The notes under the pieces were generated by a model. It saw nothing but the letters and a program-made list of their open reading frames with translations. It made no database searches and had not been told where the DNA came from. Below are positions 8,386 through 17,311 of a stretch of 43,937 bases of DNA, one piece after another; the stretch's first letter is position 1; each line of letters opens with the position of its first letter. This DNA comes from Aliihoeflea sp. 2WW (GTDB taxonomy: Bacteria > Pseudomonadota > Alphaproteobacteria > Rhizobiales > Rhizobiaceae): positions 1 to 43,937 of the forward strand of contig NZ_AYOD01000060.1 in assembly GCF_000497755.1 (NCBI RefSeq). The letters run 5' to 3'. Made by a program: the position numbers and the translations under genes.

Positions 8386-9684
8386 CACCCAGCCCATCCC
8401 CGCCAGCGCCGCGATTGCCAGCACCACGATCAGATTGACGTGGAAGCGCAGCAGCGCCACGGCCGCGGCAACCGCGATCACCGCCGCCGCCGCATCGAAC
8501 GTCGCGAGTTCCGGCAGCAGGATGCGGAACGGCCCCGCCTGAACCTCCGAAAGTTCGCCGAACAGGACATGCAGGCCGAACCAGACGGCGAGGTTGGCGA
8601 TGACGCCGACGACCGCCGCCGTCACCGCCGAGAGCGCGTTGGCCAGCCAGCGCACGTTGCGCACGGTCTCGACATAGGGCGCGCCGGCGAAAATCCACAG
8701 GAAGCAGGGAACGAAGGTGAACCAGAGCGTGACGACCGCGCCTGCAACGCCGCCCGTCAGCGGCTCGAAACCGGACAGCCGCGCGCCGCCGAGAAAGCCG
8801 ACGAAGGCCAGCACCAGGATCAGCGGACCGGGCGTCGTCTCGGCAAGGCCGAGCCCGGTCAGCATCTCGTCGGGCCGCAGCCAGCCATAAATCTCGACCG
8901 CCTGCTGCGCGACATAGGCAAGCACGGCATAGGCGCCGCCGAAGGTCACCGCCGCCATCACCGAGAAAAATCCGGCCTGTTGGGTGTAGACGTTCTGCGC
9001 GCCTGCGACGGCATAGAGTGCGGCGAGCGGCAGCAGCCAGATCGCAAGCCAGATGGAGGTGGTGCGCAGGAAGCGCGGCCAGCTCGGCTGCGCCCAGTCG
9101 GGGAGGTCGCGCACCGGCGCGCCGTCACCCGCCGCCTTGCCATTGCCCGCGACGCCGAGCGCGCCAAGTGCGGCGGCAGCGAGGATCACGACCGGGAACG
9201 GGATCTGCAACAGCGCGATGGCGACGAAGGCCATCACCGCGATCGCAACCATCGCCAGCCCCTTGATCGCGCGTTTCGAAACTTTCACCAGCGCTTCGAG
9301 CACGATGGCGAGCACCGCCGCCTTGAGGCCGAAGAGCAGGCCCTGGACGATCGTGACCTCGCCGGCGACGATGTAGATCGCCGACAGGATGGTGATGAGG
9401 AGCGCGCCGGGCAGCACGAAGAGCAGGCCCGCGATCAACCCGCCGAGCGTGCCCTTGAGCAGCCAGCCGGCATAGGTCGCAAGCTGCATCGCCTCCGGCC
9501 CGGGCAGCATCATGCAGTAATTGAGCGCGTGCAGGAAACGCGGCTCGTCGAGCCAGTCGCGCTCCTCGACGAGTTCGCGGTGCATCAGCGCGATCTGCCC
9601 GGCCGGGCCGCCGAAGGAGAGGAAGCCGATCTTGGCGAAGACGCGCGTGACCTCGCCAAGCGAAGGATCTGAATGTGTCTGCAC
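8374..9684 (-). CDS. chrA: Chromate transporter ChrA (two-domain CHR family)
   Basis: The membrane protein of about 436 residues has two homologous CHR halves. The first shows FLSFGGPAGQIALMHRELVEERDWLD and LPGPEAMQLATYAG; the second shows VTFGGAYAVLAYVAQQAVE, 'GLAETTPGPLILVLAFVGF' and a final hydrophobic pair. Full-length ChrA exports chromate using the proton gradient; many chromosomal homologues have no proven substrate. A TTG at 9702 is also in frame, but GTG 9684 (QTHSDPSLGEV next) is better placed behind GCGGGG. It is convergent with the zeta-like kinase and sits 47 bases downstream of the ABC-F gene on the same strand. Confidence 0.92.
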   Translation of the reverse strand: MQTHSDPSLGEVTRVFAKIGFLSFGGPAGQIALMHRELVEERDWLDEPRFLHALNYCMMLPGPEAMQLATYAGWLLKGTLGGLIAGLLFVLPGALLITILSAIYIVAGEVTIVQGLLFGLKAAVLAIVLEALVKVSKRAIKGLAMVAIAVMAFVAIALLQIPFPVVILAAAALGALGVAGNGKAAGDGAPVRDLPDWAQPSWPRFLRTTSIWLAIWLLPLAALYAVAGAQNVYTQQAGFFSVMAAVTFGGAYAVLAYVAQQAVEIYGWLRPDEMLTGLGLAETTPGPLILVLAFVGFLGGARLSGFEPLTGGVAGAVVTLWFTFVPCFLWIFAGAPYVETVRNVRWLANALSAVTAAVVGVIANLAVWFGLHVLFGELSEVQAGPFRILLPELATFDAAAAVIAVAAAVALLRFHVNLIVVLAIAALAGMGWVLAG

Positions 9685-9731
9685 GAAAACCCCGCATCTC
9701 AAGTCGTCGGCAAACTAGATCGCGCTCCCTA

Positions 9732-11333
9732 TCATCTCAATGACATATCCGATTCATTTCCAAGGGAAATCACCCGCTCGATGCCGATTGCATCGAGGAA
9801 GGCAGTATCGTGGCTGACGACGAGGAGCGCGCCGGAGAACTCGCGTAACCCCGCTTCGACCTCGACGATGGAGTCGAGATCGAGATGGTTGGTCGGCTCG
9901 TCGAGGATGAGCAGTTCGGGCATTTCGCCGCCGACGAGAACGCAGGCGAGCCCCGCCCGCAGGCGTTCGCCGCCCGAAAGCGTGGCGACGCGCTGCAAGG
10001 CGGCGTCGGCGCGGAACGCGTAGCGTGCGAGCGCGGAGCGGCAGAAATTCTCCTCGGCGTCAGGATTGATCCGCCTGAAATTCTCCAGGATCGATCGCTC
10101 CGGGTCGAGCAGGCCGACATGCTGGTCGAACATGGCGAGCCGCGCCGGCACGCGCAGCGACCCGCCGAGCGGCGGCAACATCCCCGCGATCGTCTTCAGA
10201 AGCGTCGACTTGCCCGAACCGTTCGGGCCGGTGAGCGCAATGCGCTCCGGCCCGGCGATGGAAAGGTCGATCCCGGTGCGGATGGGCGTTGCACCGAAAC
10301 CGATCGCGAGCTGCCGCGCCTCGACGAGAAGCTTGCCGCCCGGCACATGCGCCTCGCCGAGCCCGGCGGAAAAGGGCGTGACGCGCTCCACCGCCGCGCG
10401 CGCCTGCTTGAGCGCGTCTTGCGCGATCCGGCTCTGCTTTTCTGCCAGGCGGCTGCCCCGGCCCGCGGTCGCCTCGGCACGCTGCTGCTTCGCGTCGAGC
10501 AGGATCTTGGGGTCGGAACTACCCTTGCGCGACGTCCGGCCCGCGGCATCGCGCCGGTCCTGCTTCTCGCGGGCGATCTGGGCATCGCGCCCCGCCTGTT
10601 TCGCCTCCGCCTCGGCCGATTGAAGCTGGCGCCGGGCCGCCTCGCGCTCGGCCTCACGCGCTGCGCGATAGGCGTCGAAATTGCCGCCATAAATCTTCGC
10701 GCCGAGCGGTGAGAGCTCGACGATGCGGTCCATCCGGTTCAGAAGCGCTCGGTCGTGGCTGACCACCAATGCCCCGCCTTTCCAGCTACCGATCAAGTCC
10801 GCCACCAGCGCGCGGCCGTCGGCGTCGAGATTGTTGGTCGGCTCGTCGAGCAGGATCATGTCGGGTTGGCCGAAGACGAGGGCGGCAAGCGCTGCTCGGG
10901 TGCGTTGGCCGCCACTGAGGCTCGCCAGCAGGCTATCCGGCGCTACGCGCTCCAGCCCGACATCCGCCAGCGCCTTGTCGAGCCGTGCGTCGAGCGTCCA
11001 GTCGACCGAGGCGACCTCGTCGGCATCGGCGTCACCGGCAAGCGCGCGTTCGGCAAGGCGCAGCGCGCCGCCGACGCCGAAGAGATCGGCGACCGTTCCG
11101 CCCGGCACGACATCCGTCATCTGGCTGAGGAAGGCGATCGTGCCGGAGCGCTGGACGCTGCCCGATGCGGGCAAGACCGCGCCCGTCAAAATCGCCAGCA
11201 ACGACGACTTGCCGACGCCGTTGCGCCCGACGAGGCCGGTGCGTTCCGCCCCGAGGGCGAGATCGAGATTGTCGAGGAGAACCCGCCCGTCAGGCAGGCG
11301 GAAGGTCAGATTGCGAACGGAGAGGAACGGCAT
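9732..11333 (-). CDS. ABC-F family ATP-binding protein (ribosome-associated type)
   Basis: This is a soluble tandem ATPase of 533 residues with no membrane segment. Domain 1 has Walker A GRNGVGKSS (36-44), signature LSGGQRTR and Walker B MILLDEPTNNLD. A charged, helical linker of about 120 residues (rich in A, E, K, R, Q) follows. Domain 2 has GPNGSGKST, LSGGERLR and LLILDEPTNHLD. ABC-F proteins act on the ribosome, in translation or antibiotic protection; the exact subgroup is not clear. Its own ATG lacks a good SD. A short ORF with a strong SD overlaps its start (11290-11391). Confidence 0.93.
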   Translation of the reverse strand: MPFLSVRNLTFRLPDGRVLLDNLDLALGAERTGLVGRNGVGKSSLLAILTGAVLPASGSVQRSGTIAFLSQMTDVVPGGTVADLFGVGGALRLAERALAGDADADEVASVDWTLDARLDKALADVGLERVAPDSLLASLSGGQRTRAALAALVFGQPDMILLDEPTNNLDADGRALVADLIGSWKGGALVVSHDRALLNRMDRIVELSPLGAKIYGGNFDAYRAAREAEREAARRQLQSAEAEAKQAGRDAQIAREKQDRRDAAGRTSRKGSSDPKILLDAKQQRAEATAGRGSRLAEKQSRIAQDALKQARAAVERVTPFSAGLGEAHVPGGKLLVEARQLAIGFGATPIRTGIDLSIAGPERIALTGPNGSGKSTLLKTIAGMLPPLGGSLRVPARLAMFDQHVGLLDPERSILENFRRINPDAEENFCRSALARYAFRADAALQRVATLSGGERLRAGLACVLVGGEMPELLILDEPTNHLDLDSIVEVEAGLREFSGALLVVSHDTAFLDAIGIERVISLGNESDMSLR

Positions 11334-11391
11334 GGAACACCAGGCGAACGGTTGCGAAGCGGGCGAGATTGGCGCGCGTCGTGTCGTTCAT
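11290..11391 (-). CDS. Candidate leader peptide (33 codons) overlapping the ABC-F start
   Basis: The ORF begins ATG at 11391, nine bases after a perfect AGGAGG (11401-11406, minus strand), the best SD in this stretch. It reads MNDTTRANLARFATVRLVF, continues HAVPLRSQ and stops at 11290, overlapping the first 44 bases of the ABC-F gene in another frame. The ABC-F ATG has no comparable SD, so its translation may depend on this ORF. Some antibiotic-responsive ABC-F genes are controlled by leader peptides at which ribosomes stall. Applying this here is inference; the peptide itself may have no function. Confidence 0.5.
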   Translation of the reverse strand: MNDTTRANLARFATVRLVFHAVPLRSQSDLPPA

Positions 11392-11483
11392 CGGTGTCGA
11401 CCTCCTGTTGGAATTTCCGTTCTGGAAAGCTCAAATAGGCCCCCGCAAAGATTTGTTCAACCCGCGCTTGCGTCCGTGCGGCG

Positions 11484-11503
11484 GGCGACGGAAGATCGTC
11501 GCC
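11484..11503. promoter_or_regulatory. Hairpin in the ABC-F / hydrolase divergent region
   Basis: GGCGACG (11484-11490) and CGTCGCC (11497-11503) form a 7-bp GC-rich stem with a six-base loop. It lies about 100 bases upstream of the leader ORF on the minus strand and 80 bases before the hydrolase gene on the plus strand. No T run follows on either side, so a plain terminator is unlikely. It could be part of a leader-RNA structure; this is weak. Confidence 0.3.
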
Positions 11504-11584
11504 GACCGTCACGCAACCGTCAGCCGGCCCCGATAGAAGGCGGCACGTCGCAATCACTGTCTTGCAGAAAAGGGATGGAGTTCC

Positions 11585-12949
11585 ATGAAGATGATCGTCG
11601 CCGCAGCCTTCGCGGCAGGACTTGTCACCACGACGGCAATGGCCCAGGACAGCGCCGCACCGGCCGACGCGCCAGAGGAAGCGGCTGCCGCCACGCATGA
11701 AAACCGCATCGACATCATCCGCCCCGACGCGCCGGAACTGGCCGCACATGGCGATCTGCCGATCGGCGTGCGCACGGTCGAGGTGACCAATGCCGACCAG
11801 ATCGACGTCGCCAACACCACCGCCGGCGGCGAGCCGCCGCGCTATGAGCGCAAGCTGACACTCGAAATCTGGTATCCGGCGGCCGAAGGCACCGGCGACG
11901 AGGGCACCTACACCACGCTGCTTCGCGACGGCGAAACCGAGGTGACGCTGGCGGGACGCGGCGTGCGAGACGCCGAACCGGCCGCAGAGGGCGGCCCCTA
12001 TCCGCTCGTCATCATCTCGCATGGCTACCCCGGAAACCGGTTCCTGATGAGCCACTTGGCCGAGAACCTTGCCACCAAGGGTTATGTCGTCGCCTCGATC
12101 GACCATCTGGAATCGACCTATGCCGACCAGGGCGCGTTCGGCTCGACGCTCGTCAACCGCTCGCTCGACCAGCTCTTCGTGCTGGACGAGATCGAGCGCA
12201 TGAACGGCGAGGAGGGCGACTTCCTCTCCGGCCTCGTCGACACCGAAAACACCGGCCTGATCGGTTATTCGATGGGCGGCTATGGCGCGGTCATCACCGC
12301 CGGCGGCGGCGTCACCGAGACCTCCGTCGGCTATGAATGGGGTGCACCGGCCGGCACGCTGGCCATCCATGAGGCGGGCTCCCCCGAACATGGCGAGCGG
12401 GCGGAAGACCGGATCAAGGCCGTCGTCGCCTTCGCGCCCTGGGGCCGCCAGCGCGGGTTCTGGGATGCCGAAGGGCTGAAGGGCATCGAGACGCCGATCT
12501 TCTATGTCGCCGGTTCCGCCGACGACGTCTCCGGCTACGAGGACGGCGTGAAGATGCTTTATGACGAGACCGTCAATGCCGAGCGCTATCTTCTCACCTT
12601 CGAGAACGCCAACCACAACGCCGCCGCCCCGATGCCTGCGCCTGCCGAAAGCTGGACCGTCTCGCAAAAGCTCGGCTACGCACCCTTCGACCACTACGCC
12701 GACCCGGTCTGGGACACGGTGCGGATGAACAACATCGCCCAGCACTTCGTCACCGCCTTCCTCGGCAAGGAACTGAAGGGCGACGAGGCGATGGGCGAAT
12801 ATCTCGACCTCGTCGAGAACGCCGCCGACGGCGTCACCGCGCTCGACGACGAGGACAAGCCGACCGCCGAGCACACCTACTGGAAGGGCTTTGCCGACCG
12901 CACGGCGATGGGCCTGTCACTGATGCACGCCACGCCGGCGGCGCAGTAG
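11585..12949 (+). CDS. Secreted alpha/beta hydrolase (dienelactone hydrolase / PAF-acetylhydrolase-like)
   Basis: The 454-residue precursor starts with a signal peptide (MKMIVAAAFAAGLVTTTAMA, cleavage near residue 20) and an Ala/Glu-rich linker. The catalytic domain shows an oxyanion strand VIISHGYPGNRF (143-154), the nucleophile elbow GYSMGG (227-232, Ser229), an acid region around 'IFYVAGSADDVSGYEDG' and the final His in FENANHN. The layout resembles predicted dienelactone hydrolases and platelet-activating-factor acetylhydrolases. The substrate is unknown and the location is probably periplasmic. GGGATGGAG precedes the ATG. It is divergent from the ABC-F gene, with about 190 bases between the leader ORF and this start. 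Confidence 0.85.
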   Translation: MKMIVAAAFAAGLVTTTAMAQDSAAPADAPEEAAAATHENRIDIIRPDAPELAAHGDLPIGVRTVEVTNADQIDVANTTAGGEPPRYERKLTLEIWYPAAEGTGDEGTYTTLLRDGETEVTLAGRGVRDAEPAAEGGPYPLVIISHGYPGNRFLMSHLAENLATKGYVVASIDHLESTYADQGAFGSTLVNRSLDQLFVLDEIERMNGEEGDFLSGLVDTENTGLIGYSMGGYGAVITAGGGVTETSVGYEWGAPAGTLAIHEAGSPEHGERAEDRIKAVVAFAPWGRQRGFWDAEGLKGIETPIFYVAGSADDVSGYEDGVKMLYDETVNAERYLLTFENANHNAAAPMPAPAESWTVSQKLGYAPFDHYADPVWDTVRMNNIAQHFVTAFLGKELKGDEAMGEYLDLVENAADGVTALDDEDKPTAEHTYWKGFADRTAMGLSLMHATPAAQ

Positions 12950-12964
12950 GACCTCAATCTTGTC

Positions 12965-13011
12965 GCATCGGATCGATCCGAAAAACCGGCAACCACTTTT
13001 CGGTCCGATGC
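12965..13011. repeat. Inverted repeat, probable bidirectional terminator / rhizobial intergenic element
   Basis: GCATCGGA plus CCGAAAA on the left pairs with TTTTCGG plus TCCGATGC on the right, around a loop near AACCGGCAACCA. It fills the short space between the convergent hydrolase and LuxR genes. Its A-rich left arm and T-rich right arm suit termination on both strands. Very similar motifs recur between genes in rhizobia (RIME-like elements); that is from memory. Confidence 0.6.
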
Positions 13012-13012
13012 T

Positions 13013-14128
13013 CTACCGCATCACATTGCGCAGCAGGGCGACGAGTTCGCCCTGCCGGTGCGTATCTGTCTTGGCAAAGATCGATTTCAGCCGGTGACGC
13101 GCCGTCTCGCGGGCGATGCCGAGGAACTCGGCCGCCCGGTCGATGCTGTCGCCATTGGCCAGAAGAACGGCGAAAATCGCCTCGGCCTCGGTCAGCCCCA
13201 GGATCGATTGCAGCGTTTCGGCACTGGTGCGCGGCGCGGCATCGGGATCGCGCAGGAGGACGATGACGCGCGCCTCGCTGTGAAGCCGGGTCACGAAGGC
13301 CGGCAGGTCGACGACTTCCGCGACGAGCGGGCGGCGGCAGGGGCGAAGGATCGGGATCGGCACCGCGCGCGCCGCATCGGTGAAGCCGGCCCGCAGCCGC
13401 ACGGCCTGCCCGACGAGCGCATGCAGCGCCCGGTTGCTGTCGGCATGGATCGCCGTCAGTCGGCCATTAACGAGACGGATCGCGCGCGGATTATCCTCGA
13501 GCAGCGCCCGGGCCGGCGCATTCATCTCGATGACGCTCCGGTCGGCGGCGATCAGCACGGCGGCCTCGGCCAGTGTGTCGAGGATTTCGAGCCCGGTGAT
13601 GCCGCGCGCATTGTTGAAGAAGCCCGACAGTTTCACCATCCGGCGCAGATGCGGTGCCAGCCGCTCCATCGACTTCGCCTCCTCGCGCGTGAAAAAACCC
13701 TGGTCCGTGCGCCGCAGCATCGGCACGCACCAGGACTGTCCGTCGACCTTGAACCCGACGGCTGCAAAGCCCGAATAGCCCCATTTGAGGTAGAGTTCGT
13801 TGTAGGTCGCGAGCTTGCGGCGCTCCTCGTCGGTCGCCAGATCGTGTTCGATCACCACCGTTCGACCGGAATTGAGCAGCGGCCAGCCGCGATCCGCACG
13901 GTAATGGTCGACATACCATTCGCCGGCGACGTAATCCTCGAGGAACTCCGTATAGGTCGCGGTGGCCGGCATCGCGACGGCCGCCGCTTCCACGTCCTTG
14001 GGATAGAACATCGCATCGGCCGCGCCGAAGACGCCGACGAGGTTGCGCAGCGCCGTCGGCCAGTAGTCGGGCGCGACCGTCGCCGCATAGCATTCGTCGA
14101 GCGCGCGATCGTAGATCGTGTCGGACAT
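13013..14128 (-). CDS. LuxR-type helix-turn-helix transcriptional regulator
   Basis: The 371-residue product has a long N-terminal sensory part (about 1-290, with a PAS-like stretch around 'LIAADRSVIEMNAPARALLE') and a C-terminal LuxR HTH. The HTH reads LGLTEAEAIFAVLLANGDS, RAAEFLGIARETARHRLKSI and FAKTDTHRQGELVALL, the GerE-like pattern. No receiver domain is seen, so it is not a classical response regulator. The signal is unknown. The frame is open upstream to 14395, but ATG 14128 follows GGGGGGAAAC and starts the conserved MSDTIYDRALDECYAA. It is divergent from the Fsr-like exporter gene, which it may control (inference). Confidence 0.85.
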   Translation of the reverse strand: MSDTIYDRALDECYAATVAPDYWPTALRNLVGVFGAADAMFYPKDVEAAAVAMPATATYTEFLEDYVAGEWYVDHYRADRGWPLLNSGRTVVIEHDLATDEERRKLATYNELYLKWGYSGFAAVGFKVDGQSWCVPMLRRTDQGFFTREEAKSMERLAPHLRRMVKLSGFFNNARGITGLEILDTLAEAAVLIAADRSVIEMNAPARALLEDNPRAIRLVNGRLTAIHADSNRALHALVGQAVRLRAGFTDAARAVPIPILRPCRRPLVAEVVDLPAFVTRLHSEARVIVLLRDPDAAPRTSAETLQSILGLTEAEAIFAVLLANGDSIDRAAEFLGIARETARHRLKSIFAKTDTHRQGELVALLRNVMR

Positions 14129-14309
14129 GACCGTTTCCCCCCGGAACGTCGCTTCGGCTTGCCGCTTCGGCCGGCGGTGGTCACCGACAGACGAAAGTCT
14201 AACCCGGAATTGACGTAGCGGCAAAAGAGTTGGCCCAAGAAAATCTCGTCCTGCCGCAAGGCAAAGCGCATGGCTTGCGCTATAGCCGGCCAAGACCGGA
14301 GCTTTTCCC

Positions 14310-15515
14310 TTGACCGATACGACTGCCCAGCCCGCACGACTTCCCGCCGAGACGACGGCGTTCACCGTCATCTTCGCCGTTTCGTTCTGCCACATGCTGA
14401 ACGACGTGATGCAGTCGCTGCTGGCCGCGCTCTATCCGATGCTGAAGGAGGATTACGGCCTCGCCTTCTGGCAGATCGGGCTCCTGACGATGGCGTTCCA
14501 GGTCACGGCCTCGCTGCTGCAGCCGGTCGTCGGGCTCTACACCGACAAGAACCCCAAGCCCTATTCGCTGTCCTTCGGCATGGCGTCGACCTTCTGCGGC
14601 CTGCTGCTGCTCGCCTTCGCCCATTCCTACGGCTTCCTGCTGCTCGGCGCCTCGCTGATCGGCATCGGCTCGGCGATCTTCCACCCCGAGGCCTCGCGCG
14701 TGGCGCGCATGGCGTCCGGCGGGCGCTACGGGCTGGCACAGTCGCTGTTCCAGGTCGGCGGCAATTTCGGCACCGCCATCGGCCCGCTGCTCGCCGCCTT
14801 CATCGTCGTGCCGCGCGGGCAGGAAAGCGTCGCCTGGTTCTGCGCCGCAGCGCTCGCCGGCATGATCATCCTCTACCAGATCGGCAACTGGTATCAGCGC
14901 TATACGGCGGCGCGGAAGGCCCGGCCCGCCGCGGCGGCGATCGCCCTGCCACGCAAGAAAGTCGTCATCGCGCTCGTCGTTCTGGCGCTGCTGGTGTTCA
15001 CCAAGAACATCTACATGGCGTCCTTCACCAGCTACTACACCTTCTACGCCATCGAGCGCTTCGGCGTGACGGTGCAGCAGTCGCAGATGATGCTGTTTCT
15101 GTTCCTCGGCGCGGTCGCGCTCGGCACGGTTCTGGGCGGCCCGTTCGGCGACCGCTACGGCTCCAAGACGGTGATCTGGCTGTCGATCCTCGGCATCCTG
15201 CCCTTCACCATGGCGCTGCCCTATGTGGGCTTCGAGGCAACGCTCGTGCTGACCTTTGTCATCGGCGTGATGATCGCCTCGGCCTTCCCGGCCATCGTCG
15301 TCTTCGCGCAGGAGCTCGTGCCCGGCCGCGTCGGCATGATCGCCGGCATCTTCTTCGGCTTCGCCTTCGGCATGGGCGGCATCGCCGCCGCCGTGCTCGG
15401 CGTGGTGGCGGATGCGCGCGGCATCGAGTTCGTCTACACGATCTGCGCCTTCCTGCCGCTGCTCGGCCTTCTGACGATCTTCCTGCCGAACATGCGCGAG
15501 TTGCACCGCTCCTGA
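14310..15515 (+). CDS. fsr: MFS transporter of the fosmidomycin-resistance (Fsr) type
   Basis: The 401-residue product has about twelve hydrophobic segments. Its N-terminal region is strongly Fsr-like: SFCHMLNDVMQSLLAALYPM (about 30-49), 'WQIGLLTMAFQVTASLLQPVVG', 'TDKNPKPYSLSFGM' and GIGSAIFHPEASRVARMASG. Fsr of E. coli exports fosmidomycin; the natural substrate here is unknown. The start is TTG, with GGAG upstream. It is separated from the divergent LuxR gene by 181 bases, enough for a shared control region. Confidence 0.9.
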   Translation: MTDTTAQPARLPAETTAFTVIFAVSFCHMLNDVMQSLLAALYPMLKEDYGLAFWQIGLLTMAFQVTASLLQPVVGLYTDKNPKPYSLSFGMASTFCGLLLLAFAHSYGFLLLGASLIGIGSAIFHPEASRVARMASGGRYGLAQSLFQVGGNFGTAIGPLLAAFIVVPRGQESVAWFCAAALAGMIILYQIGNWYQRYTAARKARPAAAAIALPRKKVVIALVVLALLVFTKNIYMASFTSYYTFYAIERFGVTVQQSQMMLFLFLGAVALGTVLGGPFGDRYGSKTVIWLSILGILPFTMALPYVGFEATLVLTFVIGVMIASAFPAIVVFAQELVPGRVGMIAGIFFGFAFGMGGIAAAVLGVVADARGIEFVYTICAFLPLLGLLTIFLPNMRELHRS

Positions 15516-15663
15516 TCTTGCGCTATGGAGCCGCCACCCGCGTAGACACCCTTGGAGGCAACGCGGGCGATTGCCGTTGGGATTTTGGTTCCGGCGGCAT
15601 TCGACGTTTGCGACATGAGGCCTGACGCCGTCGCAAGCGCTCCACAACCTGAAAGGAACTGCC

Positions 15664-16359
15664 ATGAGCCACGAGAGCTACACGCTCGAGGCCGAAGCGC
15701 GCGAGACGGTCGGTAAGGGGTCCGCCCGTGCACTGCGCCGCGAAGGTCGCGTCCCCGCCGTCATCTACGGCGACAAGAAGGAACCCGTTTCGATTTCGCT
15801 CCCCTACAAGGAGCTGTTCATGAAGATCCACGGCGGTGGCTTCAAGACGACCGTTGCGACCATCAAGGTCGGCGGGAAGTCGTACCAGGTCCTGCCCAAG
15901 GATTACCAGCTCGACCCCGTCAAGGATTTCCCCGTCCACGTGGATTTCCTGCGCGTGTCGAAGAAGACCGTCGTCACCGTCGAAGTGCCGGTCCACTTCC
16001 TCAACGACGAGAAGTCGCCCGGCATCAAGCGCGGCGGCGTGCTCAACATCGTCCGCCACGCGGTCGAGGTTCACTGCCCGGCCGACTCGATCCCCGATGC
16101 GCTGGAATTCGATCTCACCGGTCTCGACATCGGCGATTCGATCCACATCTCGGCCATCGAACTGCCGAAGGGCGTCGAGCCGACCATCACCGACCGCGAC
16201 TTCACCGTTGCCACCATCGCCGCCCCGGCCGTCCTGACGGCTGAGGAAGAGGCCGGCACGACCGAGGAAGCCGACGCCGAGGCCGTCGAGGTCGAGAACG
16301 GCGCCGAGCCGGAAGGCGAAGGCGAAGAGACCGAAGCCAAGGAAGAAAAGGGCGAGTAA
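15664..16359 (+). CDS. rplY: 50S ribosomal protein L25/general stress protein Ctc
   Basis: The 231-residue long form of L25 binds 5S rRNA. The N-terminal L25 domain (about 1-95) includes [20 protein letters not shown] and [22 protein letters not shown]. The C-terminal TL5/CTC beta domain (about 96-190) includes [19 protein letters not shown] and [13 protein letters not shown] very acidic tail ([19 protein letters not shown] onward) closes it, as in other alphaproteobacteria. AAAGGAA precedes the ATG. The upstream 148 bases hold its promoter; pth follows after a repeat. Confidence 0.97.
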   Translation: MSHESYTLEAEARETVGKGSARALRREGRVPAVIYGDKKEPVSISLPYKELFMKIHGGGFKTTVATIKVGGKSYQVLPKDYQLDPVKDFPVHVDFLRVSKKTVVTVEVPVHFLNDEKSPGIKRGGVLNIVRHAVEVHCPADSIPDALEFDLTGLDIGDSIHISAIELPKGVEPTITDRDFTVATIAAPAVLTAEEEAGTTEEADAEAVEVENGAEPEGEGEETEAKEEKGE

Positions 16360-16380
16360 TCGCCCGCTCCGGCGCCGAAC

Positions 16381-16519
16381 CCCCACCCTTTATCCCTCCC
16401 CACAAGGGGGAGGGAGGCCATGAGCGCCGCGATTTTCGGATCGGCGCGGTGCCAGGGTTCAAGGTAGGTTCGACGCCGGCGACCTCCCTCCCCCTTGTGG
16501 GGAGGGATAAAGGGTGGGG
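16381..16519. repeat. Complete palindromic repeat, family A, between rplY and pth
   Basis: Arms 16381-16417 and 16483-16519 are perfect 37-base reverse complements, running from CCCCACCCTTTATCCCTCCC on the left to GAGGGATAAAGGGTGGGG on the right. The roughly 65-base centre is not palindromic but contains GACGCCGGCGA, the complement of the CGCCGGCGT motif seen in the other copies. The transcript would fold into a very stable hairpin between two translation genes that are usually co-transcribed. Confidence 0.9.
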
Positions 16520-16582
16520 GTTTTCCCTTCGAAAAAGACTCCCGTCCTTCCCAACTGCCCTTTTCGGGAGACACCAACGCCC

Positions 16583-17281
16583 ATGCGCATCATTGCAGGC
16601 CTCGGCAATCCCGGATCGAAATACGAGAACCACCGGCACAATGTCGGCTTCATGGCCGTGGACGCGATTGCCCGCCGCCATTCCTTTCCGCCCTGGTCGA
16701 AAAAATTCCAGGCGCTGATTTCCTCCGGCACGATCGGCACCGAAAAGGTGCTCCTGATCAAGCCGCAGACCTTCATGAATCTCTCGGGCCAAGCCGTCGG
16801 TGAAGCCCTGCGCTTCCACAAGGCCGAAATCGGCGACCTGATCGTGCTTTACGACGAGCTCGACCTCGACCCCGGCAAGGTGCGCATCAAGACCGGCGGC
16901 GGCCATGGCGGCCATAACGGCATCAAGTCGATCGACGCCCATTGCGGCAAGGACTACCGCCGCGTGCGTATCGGCATCGGCCATCCGGGCATCAAGGAAA
17001 TGGTCACCCACCATGTCCTCGGCGATTTCGCCAAGGCCGACCGCGACTGGCTCGACCCGCTGCTCGACACCTTCGCCGACCACGCCGAACTGCTCGCCAA
17101 GGGCGACGATGCCGGCTTCATGAACAAAGCCGCGCTGGCTGTGCAGGGCAGCAAGGCCGCGCCCAAGCCCGCCCCGAAAGCGCAAAGCCACATCCGCCAG
17201 GCGCGCCCCGCCCCGCAGGTGAAGCTGCCCGAGACGGGGCCGATGGCGGCGATGCTGAAGAAGTTGTTGGGCCGGGACTGA
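16583..17281 (+). CDS. pth: Peptidyl-tRNA hydrolase
   Basis: This enzyme recycles tRNA from drop-off peptidyl-tRNA. The 232-residue product has [18 protein letters not shown] at 6-23 (catalytic His19 in RHNVG), [10 protein letters not shown], the YDELDLDPG segment with the catalytic Asp, and [11 protein letters not shown]. The C-terminal extension (about 185-232, rich in Ala, Pro and Lys) is common in alphaproteobacteria. The frame is open upstream into the repeat, but ATG 16583 begins the conserved [11 protein letters not shown]. It forms a translation cluster with rplY before it and ychF after. Confidence 0.97.
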   Translation: MRIIAGLGNPGSKYENHRHNVGFMAVDAIARRHSFPPWSKKFQALISSGTIGTEKVLLIKPQTFMNLSGQAVGEALRFHKAEIGDLIVLYDELDLDPGKVRIKTGGGHGGHNGIKSIDAHCGKDYRRVRIGIGHPGIKEMVTHHVLGDFAKADRDWLDPLLDTFADHAELLAKGDDAGFMNKAALAVQGSKAAPKPAPKAQSHIRQARPAPQVKLPETGPMAAMLKKLLGRD

Positions 17282-17311
17282 AGCCCTTCCGGTCGGCTCA
17301 GCACCCCGCCG

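Noticed and set aside
15516-15663. tRNA or riboswitch before rplY
   Set aside because: The 148 bases have no cloverleaf, T-loop (TTCGANNC with paired stem) or known riboswitch core; an ordinary promoter region is the simplest reading.
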